DNA from: Treponema sp.
GTDB taxonomy: Bacteria > Spirochaetota > Spirochaetia > Treponematales > Breznakiellaceae
Assembly (NCBI GenBank): GCA_031254315.1
Contig: JAIRUQ010000071.1
Location: 1 to 64,000, forward strand
Direction: 5' to 3'
DNA: 64,000 nt
How positions within the stretch are numbered: the stretch's first letter is position 1; every line of letters begins with the position of its first letter. Under the pieces are notes generated by a model. The model ran no database searches. It was given only the letters and a program-made list of their open reading frames with translations, and was not told where the DNA came from. Below, piece by piece: positions 27,701-35,064 of this stretch. The translations under genes and the position numbers were made by a program.

Positions 27701-27753
27701 ATCAAATCCTCACGTTCATTAAGATCGGCATTGAGATCATTGACATCTGACAT
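24697..27753 (-). CDS. Sacsin-like GHKL ATPase
   Basis: A 1018-residue protein. The N-terminal ~250 residues are a histidine-kinase/Hsp90-type ATP site: FIYELLQNAEDCKA (residues 34-47, with E37 and N41), VLHNGEPF (61-68) and IGKFGVGFKSVFG (91-103). The HNG variant of the G1 box and the FGVGFKSVF box are the sacsin type. The long middle part has no motif I recognise. Near residues 910-955 a CQKC...CPNC set suggests a zinc-binding module. It overlaps the SNF2 gene by 17 bases at its 5' end and the RecD-like gene by 38 bases at its 3' end. A GGGGGAAC site precedes the ATG. Its likely role is as a sensor or clamp of the defence complex (inference). Confidence 0.82.
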   Translation of the reverse strand: MSDVNDLNADLNEREDLIRATKTIIQLYTDKAHFIYELLQNAEDCKATKVSFTMFPDRLEVLHNGEPFTQANLTSIRSVALTTKIEEVNAIGKFGVGFKSVFGICKTVFLICEPSHYKEQKKEYLPGFAYKIEDFRYLSPLGKSEDDINLPDEYTTKYIFPLCVSEDFSGYKTIEALHENLSKRLRKLGTSVLLFMRNIEEISYSVTEISGELNCNGTYLLEKKKIGENCFRITGIGENDIDDVSYLMYSRPTCYKKDINIAFACEWGKDGVPVFSFAPEKNICVYFPTDTASNVNFVVQAPYGTTPNRGGIPGTEENFYLSDELAALLHDAILDIRDRKWLTLKFLNFLPLDNNKNYGFLQSLHKKVITLINEERLLLTINEDDYVTRENAHIVRGEKIADLFSDEKLCSLVGNQKAKWLPTYFTATAPDLAELHNVLTKQFLVKETGADELPALLRNNTNFLKQIDNKWLVSFYEYLLKEQRGKLGKGQEFSTVPMIKTKSDEFVESYTYDRSKRTYTQKVFVYPKNASKAIRDFNFVDEFIVRECQEFLDAMNIVEPEGYDYLIGELTSRSNDEKISEKEEISQLKRAIKFLKEESHANAVDEFRNKIFLRYFTTDDDKVYLGTCSSGQLYCGIDSVLDISIMEYFSGVSCNIGILDEEFYVNNGITKIDLQVLSKLGVKNTVVNFGKDNWYEGNASCTNNGSFKKWLNFDYIYDVLSRITNGEKSKSALLFRMLKKVENNLKGVYLRGVSRQDRIPDESDLLKIIKLQKWLYSSNGNFVKASYITRKELDATLYGEIDRYSKIYKILGFKEDPTDDIIDKLSNLSEEQMRKILEYLAPRVEEYDPTAANNDEWPTEDIPVDINRFTESTIKTFCDAKYVEFADVTRSVRISGGGDRENTEYRYGGFCQKCHNVKGHWEIAEMFLYLNPRKELEQMYLSLCPNCAAEYRQLRNNPAIMSTFKQALINSHYGDSEVKLTDNIDIYFTQKHLAEIKIILEKMEENNDTASINTSTLA

Positions 27754-30700
27754 CTTGTTCCCCCTTTATAATAAACACACCCTTTACAAGCAAAGAAAAA
27801 TGAATATCGGCTTTTTCGGCTATATCTTTTAATCGCGCCGTTTTTGCTTCAAAATCAGCGGTAAGGTTTGCAACCTCACCGTCGCGGATACTCTCAATAC
27901 CCCTTGTTTCAGCGATTCTAATTCGTTGATGGTAGCTTTGTGTAAGGCTCTCAATTTTGTAATTGCATAGGTTTTGAGCGTCTTCACGATATTTTGCGTT
28001 AGCTGTTTCCCACAGCCTAAGGTGTTTGTTCTCAAGCGCACCCCACGCTTCGGCATAATTGTCTGCATCTAATTGAACTTGTATTGCCGACCTGATTATA
28101 TCATGAAATTCACTTCTAATCAATTCATTTTCACATATAGGTTCAAGCCTTACATAAGGGCGCTCTCCGGTGTATTCCCATGAATATAACGAAAACGGGT
28201 ATATCCCTACAGGAATATCAATACTGCTGATCGATAACGCGATTTGCATTTCGCCGCTATTGGCATAGAACTTTGCAGCCTGTCGTGCCAATGGATGGGT
28301 CGGATTTATGAATATTGCTTTGGGGTCATTCCGAGCTTCATCTTGTTCGAATGTAATTCTGCACGACTGTTCCGGACTTCGTAAAAACCCGCTCCATATT
28401 TTTTCTTTGAAGCCAAGGGCGGTATTATCTTCTTTTATCGGCAGTTTTGCCTCTGCAGAAAGTCGGAGAAGCCTGCCTTCAAGATGTTTTTTGCCGTCGT
28501 TAAGACGATTTTCAAAATAACCTTCAACAAGATGTCTGATAGAATTAGCGGAAAACCATTGGTTATCCGCTCTGTCCAGCGATGCTGTAAAATCGGAAAT
28601 ATCTATCCCGAAAAATTCTTTTGATTCGTTCTCTAACTTTTGTGTTTCTCTTATGTTACGAACTTCATTTTCCGCAAGTTTTTCTAATTTTTCCGCACGT
28701 TGTTCCGCAGTTAGGCTGTTGTCAAAAACAATTTTCTCAATTCCGTCAGCCAGTTCACCCAAGATTTCAGCACAATCACCTATGTTCTGCTCAAAAATTC
28801 CTATACGGTCAAGACAACGATCGTATATATCGGCATCAAGTGTTCCTTCGGTAATACAGTTGTAAATATGGACTTTCTCGTTTTTTTGGCCGCGCCTGTC
28901 AATACGACCTATTCGCTGTTCAATACGCATTGGATTCCACGGTAAATCATAGTTTACTATTGTGTCGCAAAATTGGTAATCCAAACCTTCGGAACCTACT
29001 TCAGTAAAAAGTAAAATATCTATTGCAACTTCTTCATTTCTGGGTTGTGCGAATCGTTCACGAATATTATAGCGGGTATCATCTTTAACATCTCCATTCA
29101 CAACCGCAACTCGCAGACCGGTTTTTTGCTTGATTCTCCGTTCTAAATAACTCTGCGTATGCCTGAATGATGTGAACAGAATTATCTTATTGTTATCCAG
29201 TTTTTGCTTTTCGTTAATGATCTCCAACAGTTTATCAAATTTACTATCTTCCTCCGGTAAATTTTTCGAAAGCTCGATCAAATTTATCGCCATTTCAACA
29301 ATTGTATTCGCTTCACTTTCTGAAAGGACAATATCTCCATCTAAATCATAGTTATCGGTTATTGCGGCAACACCTTTGTTTGTCAGCGTTTCAATAGATG
29401 GTGCAAGCCCGAAAATGCAGCTTGCCGCCTGATGCCGCAACGTACTCATCATAAATTTTATGTTCCTGCCACCGTGTAAAATCGTAAGCACCTGTGTTTC
29501 AAAGTCAATTAGAGTATCGTGTATTTCCTGTTGGTAGGCAGTAAAACGCGATCGCAAAGTATGAGCGTCCCGGATACAGAAACTATCAGCAATATCTATA
29601 CGACGGGTACGGTTTATCATATTGGACAAGCTGTTAAGGCTTTCTGTTTCGTCAATTAACCTTACACGATCCGTTCGGGAAAATCTGCCTTTTTCTATCC
29701 TGTTAATAATCTGCATGTACAACGGATTGGGTACAATCACTTTTTTTCCCCATTCCGTTTCGGCTACGGATTTTAACAATTCGATAACTTCACCCTCATA
29801 ACCGTCACCAAGCCGCAGATCACGGACAGCCTTGTGGATAAAAGAGTTTGGGGCTGTCATAGCATCAAATGTCGTCTTGTCAATTACCCTGTCAGGGAAG
29901 AGTACGTTAAGCAGGGTAAATAAATCGTTACTTCCAAGCTGTAAAGGCGTTGCCGTCAGAAAAACAACCGCATCAGCATTCTCACAAAAGTATCGCACCG
30001 CTTTATGGACATTTGTATAACTGTTTCGGATATGATGCGCCTCATCAACTATTACAAGATCAAAGTGGGGCGGAGGGTCAATATCTTTTAAGCCAGGTAT
30101 TCTCGGATGGTTGCCGTTTATTACTTCTTCATTCATCAATATTGAATATGGTATTATTGCCTTCCCATATCGGTTTGGCCATTCTCCGTTACGATCACAA
30201 TCTTTTAGAATATTTCGTAACCTGCCGCCATCAACAGGGGAAAATTCTTCGTCGAATTTATCTTTCATTTCCATTTCCCACTTGCGTTCAGCTACAAGCG
30301 GCTTGGGGCAGATTATAAGTACATTATTCAGCGCAGAACGGGCATGGAGTTCTTTAAGAATGAGTCCCGCTTCTATAGTTTTACCGACACCGACGCTGTC
30401 AGCAATTAACAAGCGCGGGACATCTGATTTAATCAGCTTCAATGCGGGTCGGAATTGATAGGGTACAAAGTCAACTTTGGCGGCGTTGAGGGAATATAAG
30501 CTGTCAAAAGACGGCTTGTTTATTTGAAAGGCTGTCAATGAACGAAGCAATTCCGCAATTGATACTGTTTTTGCGGCTGTGTCAATATTTTCAAGTTCGA
30601 TTTGTCCTTCATAGAAAGACTTTATCCCGCCATCAATAAATACATCATATTTTTTTGTTATGCCAACAGTACTGATTTTCCTAACCATGCCCTTAGCTGT

Positions 30701-31279
30701 TGGATTTGCTTTCAGATAAATAATATCACCCTGTTTAATATCACTCCCTGTTTCGTGAAGGTTAGAACTTTGACCAATGGTTGAAAATGTTTGAACCATG
30801 GCGGGAACATCGGTTATTCCTTCAACTTTAAGGGTATGTACTAAACTCTCAACTTCTTTCTGTAACGATTCTTTGCCGATACTAAAAATAACAAGGAAAT
30901 CAATTGAAGTTTGTAAGTCTTCTAAAATTGTATCAAGGGTAAATATATTTGATGACAAATGTGCCCAGCGGTTTTTTACAACAAACATCTTTTCAATTGT
31001 TGTTCTATCTTTGACTTGTAAAAACCCCAGTCTGAGAAGATCGTTTCGATTACTTGTCAATATGCGTAATAGCGTAATTAAGTCTATTTTAGATATTTCT
31101 GTTTCATTATTTATGTTTATACGCTGTTTTTGTTTGTCAGATAATCGTGAAACAACACCTTTACTCCACCATTGTTCGTTAAAAACTTTTGACAGGCACC
31201 ACTCAAGCCATTTCGATAATGAAACAGTGCAAATTTTCTGTATCTTGGCAATATTATCAACTATTGTTTGATATTTCAT
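27737..31279 (-). CDS. Swt1-type HEPN domain fused to SNF2/RapA-like helicase
   Basis: A 1180-residue protein, first gene of the operon. Residues 1-~135 resemble a Swt1-type HEPN domain, with KNRWAH at 102-107 in place of the usual RNxWAH. Residues ~180-235 look like a small beta-barrel. The helicase core follows: IADSVGVGKTIEAG (Walker A lysine 300), VDEAHHIRN (DEAH 412-415), FLTATPLQ and, in the second lobe, EQRIGRIDRRGQKN. The core is of the HepA/RapA class also used by DrmD of DISARM. The C-terminal ~250 residues include a coiled-coil-rich stretch. No good ribosome site precedes the ATG. The best reading is a translocase that scans foreign DNA (inference). Confidence 0.82.
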   Translation of the reverse strand: MKYQTIVDNIAKIQKICTVSLSKWLEWCLSKVFNEQWWSKGVVSRLSDKQKQRININNETEISKIDLITLLRILTSNRNDLLRLGFLQVKDRTTIEKMFVVKNRWAHLSSNIFTLDTILEDLQTSIDFLVIFSIGKESLQKEVESLVHTLKVEGITDVPAMVQTFSTIGQSSNLHETGSDIKQGDIIYLKANPTAKGMVRKISTVGITKKYDVFIDGGIKSFYEGQIELENIDTAAKTVSIAELLRSLTAFQINKPSFDSLYSLNAAKVDFVPYQFRPALKLIKSDVPRLLIADSVGVGKTIEAGLILKELHARSALNNVLIICPKPLVAERKWEMEMKDKFDEEFSPVDGGRLRNILKDCDRNGEWPNRYGKAIIPYSILMNEEVINGNHPRIPGLKDIDPPPHFDLVIVDEAHHIRNSYTNVHKAVRYFCENADAVVFLTATPLQLGSNDLFTLLNVLFPDRVIDKTTFDAMTAPNSFIHKAVRDLRLGDGYEGEVIELLKSVAETEWGKKVIVPNPLYMQIINRIEKGRFSRTDRVRLIDETESLNSLSNMINRTRRIDIADSFCIRDAHTLRSRFTAYQQEIHDTLIDFETQVLTILHGGRNIKFMMSTLRHQAASCIFGLAPSIETLTNKGVAAITDNYDLDGDIVLSESEANTIVEMAINLIELSKNLPEEDSKFDKLLEIINEKQKLDNNKIILFTSFRHTQSYLERRIKQKTGLRVAVVNGDVKDDTRYNIRERFAQPRNEEVAIDILLFTEVGSEGLDYQFCDTIVNYDLPWNPMRIEQRIGRIDRRGQKNEKVHIYNCITEGTLDADIYDRCLDRIGIFEQNIGDCAEILGELADGIEKIVFDNSLTAEQRAEKLEKLAENEVRNIRETQKLENESKEFFGIDISDFTASLDRADNQWFSANSIRHLVEGYFENRLNDGKKHLEGRLLRLSAEAKLPIKEDNTALGFKEKIWSGFLRSPEQSCRITFEQDEARNDPKAIFINPTHPLARQAAKFYANSGEMQIALSISSIDIPVGIYPFSLYSWEYTGERPYVRLEPICENELIRSEFHDIIRSAIQVQLDADNYAEAWGALENKHLRLWETANAKYREDAQNLCNYKIESLTQSYHQRIRIAETRGIESIRDGEVANLTADFEAKTARLKDIAEKADIHFSLLVKGVFIIKGEQDVRCQ

Positions 31280-31362
31280 TTGTCAATCTCTATAATTTCC
31301 CATATTTTCTTGTGTATATCAGTTTAAGTATATCTTAAGTTATTACCCTATTCAAGAAGAAA

Positions 31363-32706
31363 CTATCCATCCCTCACCAAATTCCCAATCGCATACAGCG
31401 GATAAACATCAATATCCCCATGGCGCCTGAAGTTTTCAAGTGATGTCCGCACACCCCTTTTAATATGCTTTTCTTTCATGAATAGCCGTAGGCTTTGCAT
31501 ACTGCCCTGTGTTCCCGATTTAACTTCAATGGGAATAATGCGACTGCCTTTCTGAACAATAAAATCAACTTGAGCGTTGCCATGTGCGGAATCGGAGCCA
31601 GCCGCTCTCTGCCAGCAGAATAATTCTCTCGGTGTATAACAGGAAGAAGATTTTAACAATTCCAGCCCTGTAAAAATTTCTGCCAAAGCGCCGCGATTAA
31701 CAGCGGAAAAATCATCAGCGGGCAGTATTTCAGAACGGAGACCAAGGGTGTGTAGAAAGAGACCGGTATCGCAGGGAATCATTCGGCGGTATTTCAACTT
31801 TTTTTCAGCGCCAAGGGGAATGCCGTTGGCGGCGGTATGAGTAACCGGATGAACCAGCCCCGCCATGATGAGAAGTTCAAGCGCTTGTTTTACAGCCGCA
31901 CTTGGAGTTCCGGGAGCGGCGCGTTCGTAGACAAACTTACCTTCGGCTTGGCGCATAACAGATTCAAACACTTCATTCAGAAGCAGAAGCGGCGTGCGTT
32001 TACGGTATTTAGCGAAATCTGTTTTAAGTACGGTTATAAGATCGTTCAAAACAAGTTCGCCGTTAAGCAAATCCCGTTTGCGAACATATTTAGAAACCGC
32101 TTCCGGCATTCCGCCGCAAATCAAAAAAATTTTCAGTCTGCCTAAAAGTTGCTGATGAATAGGCTCGGCAAGCGGTCTATCGGGGGACGCTGTTTTAATA
32201 GCTTCGCATAACGCATCTTCATTCAGAGCGTTTAAAAATTCATCGAATCCAAATGGGTAAATAAAAAGGGATCGAATACGACCAATACCGAAAGAAGGGA
32301 TTTCTTCCAAGGCGAATTCAAGAAGGGAACCGGCGGCTACCACATGAAGCCCGGCATACTTCTCATAAAAATACCGAAGTTTTGCCAAAGCCGCCTGACA
32401 ACTTTGAATCTCGTCAAAGAAAAGCAGAGTCTCTCCGGGAATTATCGGCGTATGGTAATAGATGGCAAGTTGTTGGCAAATTTCCTGAGGAGAAAGGGAC
32501 GATTCGAAAAAACTTCTTACATCTTTGTTTTCATCGAAGTTTATCTCGACAAAATATTTGAAATGTTTCCCTAATTGTCTTAGAGCCGAAGATTTCCCTA
32601 CCTGTCTTGCCCCGCGCAAGAGTAACGGCTTCCTGTCAGGGGGCTTTTCCCGGCTCCAAGCGAAGAGAATTTCATCGACATTTCGTTTAAAATATTGATT
32701 TCTCAT
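31363..32706 (-). CDS. AAA ATPase with DUF4143 domain
   Basis: A 447-residue member of the AAA_14/DUF4143 family: Walker A LRGARQVGKSSAL, Walker B LLFFDEIQSC, sensor motif HVVAAGSLLEFAL, and a C-terminal DUF4143 region ending in a nuclease-fold-like stretch (QVDFIVQKGSRIIPIEVKSG). These proteins are common, often near mobile or defence genes, and their function is not established. It lies 83 bases upstream of the SNF2 gene on the same strand and could share its transcript. Two tandem 67-base repeats lie just before its start. Confidence 0.88.
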   Translation of the reverse strand: MRNQYFKRNVDEILFAWSREKPPDRKPLLLRGARQVGKSSALRQLGKHFKYFVEINFDENKDVRSFFESSLSPQEICQQLAIYYHTPIIPGETLLFFDEIQSCQAALAKLRYFYEKYAGLHVVAAGSLLEFALEEIPSFGIGRIRSLFIYPFGFDEFLNALNEDALCEAIKTASPDRPLAEPIHQQLLGRLKIFLICGGMPEAVSKYVRKRDLLNGELVLNDLITVLKTDFAKYRKRTPLLLLNEVFESVMRQAEGKFVYERAAPGTPSAAVKQALELLIMAGLVHPVTHTAANGIPLGAEKKLKYRRMIPCDTGLFLHTLGLRSEILPADDFSAVNRGALAEIFTGLELLKSSSCYTPRELFCWQRAAGSDSAHGNAQVDFIVQKGSRIIPIEVKSGTQGSMQSLRLFMKEKHIKRGVRTSLENFRRHGDIDVYPLYAIGNLVRDG

Positions 32707-32707
32707 A

Positions 32708-32850
32708 TTTTCCTACCCAAAAATAGCATAATTTCTGATAAAATGCAAGGCAAAAATAGGCTAATTTTTAAGAAATTCCTACCCAAAAACAGCACGGTTT
32801 TTGAGAAAATGCAAGGCAAAAAAATGGCAAAATTTTAAGAAAATTCAACC
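32708..32850. repeat. Tandem repeat of about 67 bases, two copies plus a partial third
   Basis: Copies at about 32712 and 32778 share CCTACCCAAAAA, AAAATGCAAGGCAAAAA and a TTTTTAAGAA-type end; a degenerate third start (CAACCCTAAAA) follows. They lie directly upstream of the DUF4143 ATPase gene, so they may include its promoter or operators. Confidence 0.65.
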
Positions 32851-32883
32851 CTAAAATTGTTTCTTTGGCGCACAAAAAAGTTT

Positions 32884-32986
32884 CAATTCCCCTCACCTCT
32901 GTGGCTTAATTGAGTTCTTGAGATTTCGTTGTTGTGAGCAAATTAATTCGTTAAATTAAAAAATTTCCTGGAGGTGAGGGGAATTG
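32884..32986. repeat. Copy 1 of a tRNA-end-bearing repeat
   Basis: CAATTCCCCTCACCTC (32884-32899) and its exact inverse (32971-32986) enclose about 71 bases. The same arrangement, with a related spacer, recurs at 33243-33339, where the right arm is the 3' end of tRNA-Ala. This copy looks like a duplicated fragment of the tRNA end and its downstream flank. Confidence 0.65.
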
Positions 32987-33242
32987 CTCTCCAGTCGCAA
33001 AACATACGCCCCTTCGGGTCGTTTGCCGAGAAGAAGGATTTACTGCACCGCCATACGGCGGTGTGGCGTCATCCTGTTTGCTCCTTCCGAGCCGCCTACA
33101 CGCTCCCCGGCGCGTACGACCTAACGGTCGTTTGCCGAAAGGAAATATTTAAACGCCGCCATTCGGCGGCTAACGTCATCCATGCGCCGGATTTTTTCTC
33201 ACAAGGCTACGCCTTGGCATTAAATACAGGAGCGTTTCGGTT
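32987..33242. repeat. Palindrome-rich segment between two tRNA-end repeats
   Basis: Contains a string of short palindromes (ACCGCCATACGGCGGT, GCCGCCATTCGGCGGC, CCCTTCGGG) and two related halves sharing TCGTTTGCCGA and AACGTCATCC/GGCGTCATCC. A 95-codon ORF crosses it but has no family signature and ends in the repeat itself, so I do not call a gene. It is similar in style to the palindromic clusters near 55.0 and 57.8 kb. Confidence 0.5.
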
Positions 33243-33339
33243 CAATTCCCCTCACCTCTAAAACTTTCTTGAGTTTCTAAAAAGTCATTGTTATTGATAA
33301 TTTCTTCAGTAAAAGATTTCCTGGAGGTGAGGGGAATTG
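33243..33339. repeat. Copy 2 of the tRNA-end-bearing repeat
   Basis: The left arm at 33243-33258 matches the last part of tRNA-Ala in plus orientation; the right arm at 33324-33339 is the real tRNA 3' end on the minus strand. A 23-base block ending the copy is identical to copy 1. Confidence 0.65.
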
Positions 33340-33395
33340 AACCCCTGACCTCTTGAATGCCATTCAAACGCTCTAGCCAACTGAGCTACACCCCC
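33322..33395 (-). tRNA. tRNA-Ala (anticodon GGC)
   Basis: Read on the minus strand, the acceptor GGGGGTG pairs with CACCTCC (one G-U). The D arm contains GCTCAGTTGGCTAGAGC. The anticodon stem TTTGA/TCAAG holds the loop ATGGCAT with anticodon GGC (codon GCC, alanine), and the T arm contains GGTTCAATTCC. The discriminator base is A, and CCA is not encoded. It lies between the accessory island and rlmB, a typical place for integration of mobile DNA. Confidence 0.95.
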
Positions 33396-33451
33396 GGAAG
33401 TTTCTTAACTATAAGGAATTGATGGGTTTGTGTCAACCCAAGCGCTCTTCG

Positions 33452-34171
33452 TCATCCCCTCTGCCGCCGCACCTCGTACAACAGCACTCCGGCGGCAACC
33501 GACACATTGAGCGAATCAATTCTGCCTTGCGACGGTATTCCTACCATGCCGTCGCATTTCTCGCGCAGTAAGCGCGAAATGCCGCCGCCTTCACTGCCAA
33601 GAACAAACGCTATCCTGCCGCTTAAATCTTTTTTGTAGATGGGGTCGCCTTCCATGTCGGCTCCGTAAATCCAAAAACCGGCAGTTTTAAGGTCTTCCAT
33701 CGCGCGGACAAGATTTGGGGTCTCCGCTTGCGCGACCCATGAAACGGCTCCCGATGAAGTTTTGGAAATGACTTCGGCGTGTTTCGCGCTACGGCGGTTG
33801 CGTCCAAGAACCAAGTCAACCCCGAACTGGTCGCAACAGCGCAGGATCGCGCCGTAGTTGTGCGGGTCGGTGATTTCATCAAGAATGAGGACAAGCGCGT
33901 CTCTGCGGTCTTCAAGGGTGGCTATGAAATTTTCAAGGCTGACGCTGTTGCTTCCGCCGTCGTCTTCAACTTGAAGAGCGATGCCGCGGTTGTCGGGCGC
34001 GATACCGTCAAGGTCGAAAGTACCCGTGCGTTCAAGACGTATTTTATTGTTGACCGCGAGCGTAACAATTTCCTTCGCGCGAGGACCGGCTTTTGCGACA
34101 AGCAGGGGACCGCAGGGAGCGCCTGATTTGATTCGCTCTTCAATTGCGTGAAAGCCTGTTAAGTACGTCAT
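33452..34171 (-). CDS. rlmB: 23S rRNA 2'-O-ribose methyltransferase, TrmH/RlmB type
   Basis: A 239-residue SPOUT methyltransferase that methylates a ribose in 23S rRNA (G2251 in E. coli), using SAM. The N-terminal part (TGFHAIEERIKSG) is the small substrate-binding domain. The SPOUT signatures are LDEITDPHNYGAILR, FVLGSEGGGISRLLREKCD and IPSQGRIDSLNVSVAAGVLLYE, which form the trefoil knot. It is full length for the family. Its start overlaps the end of the DUF2156 gene by 4 bases, so the two are coupled. A second TrmH-type gene is at 55.1 kb. Confidence 0.92.
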   Translation of the reverse strand: MTYLTGFHAIEERIKSGAPCGPLLVAKAGPRAKEIVTLAVNNKIRLERTGTFDLDGIAPDNRGIALQVEDDGGSNSVSLENFIATLEDRRDALVLILDEITDPHNYGAILRCCDQFGVDLVLGRNRRSAKHAEVISKTSSGAVSWVAQAETPNLVRAMEDLKTAGFWIYGADMEGDPIYKKDLSGRIAFVLGSEGGGISRLLREKCDGMVGIPSQGRIDSLNVSVAAGVLLYEVRRQRG

Positions 34172-35064
34172 TGTGATTTTACCCCTCTGTATTTTTGCAC
34201 AAAACCGCAGGGACGGTAAGTCATCTTTGCCTGCCGCAAGCCTTCGTTCCCCAAGTCTTGTTCGCGGTTGATTAGCGTGAAAAATCTTGGCAGAGATTCT
34301 GCAAATGCCTGATTCACAAATTGATAAATGCCTCTGTATTCTTCAATAGCTTTTTCAAAATGAATGACGAAGATTTTCCCCCTGGCAACGCTCTCCCCCA
34401 AACACCATGCGGCAGGTTTTCCGGCGACAAAGAAAAGAGAACCCCTCAACGCAAGCGAGTCAAACAAGTCTAACGCTTCTTTTGCGGATTTATAGTCTGC
34501 GTCATCTCCGTCACTCTTTGATAACGCGTTCTGCCGCCATTGATCCAAAACTTCAATCGCCGCAGGAATAAGAGCCGAGGTCATTTGACGCTGTTCATGA
34601 TCAGGATATGTATTTAAAAAATGATTAACATGGTTTTTCTTTTTGTGAAATTTCTTTCCGGCAAGTTCCGCTAAATCACTGCGGTTATAAAGATAGTCAA
34701 AATTGTTTTTGTCTTCCTCAAAAACAATACCGTACTTTTCAAGCTCTTCACGGACAGGAGATAAAACAGTTTCTGAAATATTTTTCCAGTAATCATGAGA
34801 TGCAAACAGCGATTCAAGCGTTTCCCATTCCGGGGCGGAACATGGGGTCATAAAAAAAGTTTTACCGTCTTGTTCGCCTGAAATGATAAAACCGCCGTCT
34901 TTGCCGTTACGCGAGATACGATAATTGTACTTGCTTCTAAAAAGATAAAGCCCTGCGAACGAAAACTCCGATACGCCGTCCGCTGTCAGAGAAAGACGAG
35001 GATGTAAATCATCCTTTAAATTGAGGTCTAAAGGGGCAAAATCGGGGTAACATGGAACGGACAT
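34168..35064 (-). CDS. DUF2156 (LPG synthase C-terminal-like) protein
   Basis: A 298-residue cytoplasmic protein with the GNAT-type double fold of the DUF2156 family, also found as the catalytic end of lysyl-phosphatidylglycerol synthase. Recognisable features are YLYNRSDLAELAGKKFHKKKNHVNHF and the later YRGIYQFVNQAFAE and GNEGLRQAKMTYRPCGFV. There is no membrane part, so a soluble acyl- or aminoacyl-transferase is likely; the substrate is unknown. It overlaps the AI-2E transporter stop by one base and the rlmB start by four. Confidence 0.82.
   Translation of the reverse strand: MSVPCYPDFAPLDLNLKDDLHPRLSLTADGVSEFSFAGLYLFRSKYNYRISRNGKDGGFIISGEQDGKTFFMTPCSAPEWETLESLFASHDYWKNISETVLSPVREELEKYGIVFEEDKNNFDYLYNRSDLAELAGKKFHKKKNHVNHFLNTYPDHEQRQMTSALIPAAIEVLDQWRQNALSKSDGDDADYKSAKEALDLFDSLALRGSLFFVAGKPAAWCLGESVARGKIFVIHFEKAIEEYRGIYQFVNQAFAESLPRFFTLINREQDLGNEGLRQAKMTYRPCGFVQKYRGVKSQ

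Noticed and set aside
32708-32850. Possible CRISPR array
   Set aside because: The units are adjacent 67-base tandem copies without unique spacers, and there are no cas genes nearby.
32974-33261. 95-codon plus-strand ORF in the repeat region before the tRNA
   Set aside because: It starts and ends in duplicated tRNA-end sequence and crosses palindromes; the protein has no recognisable features.
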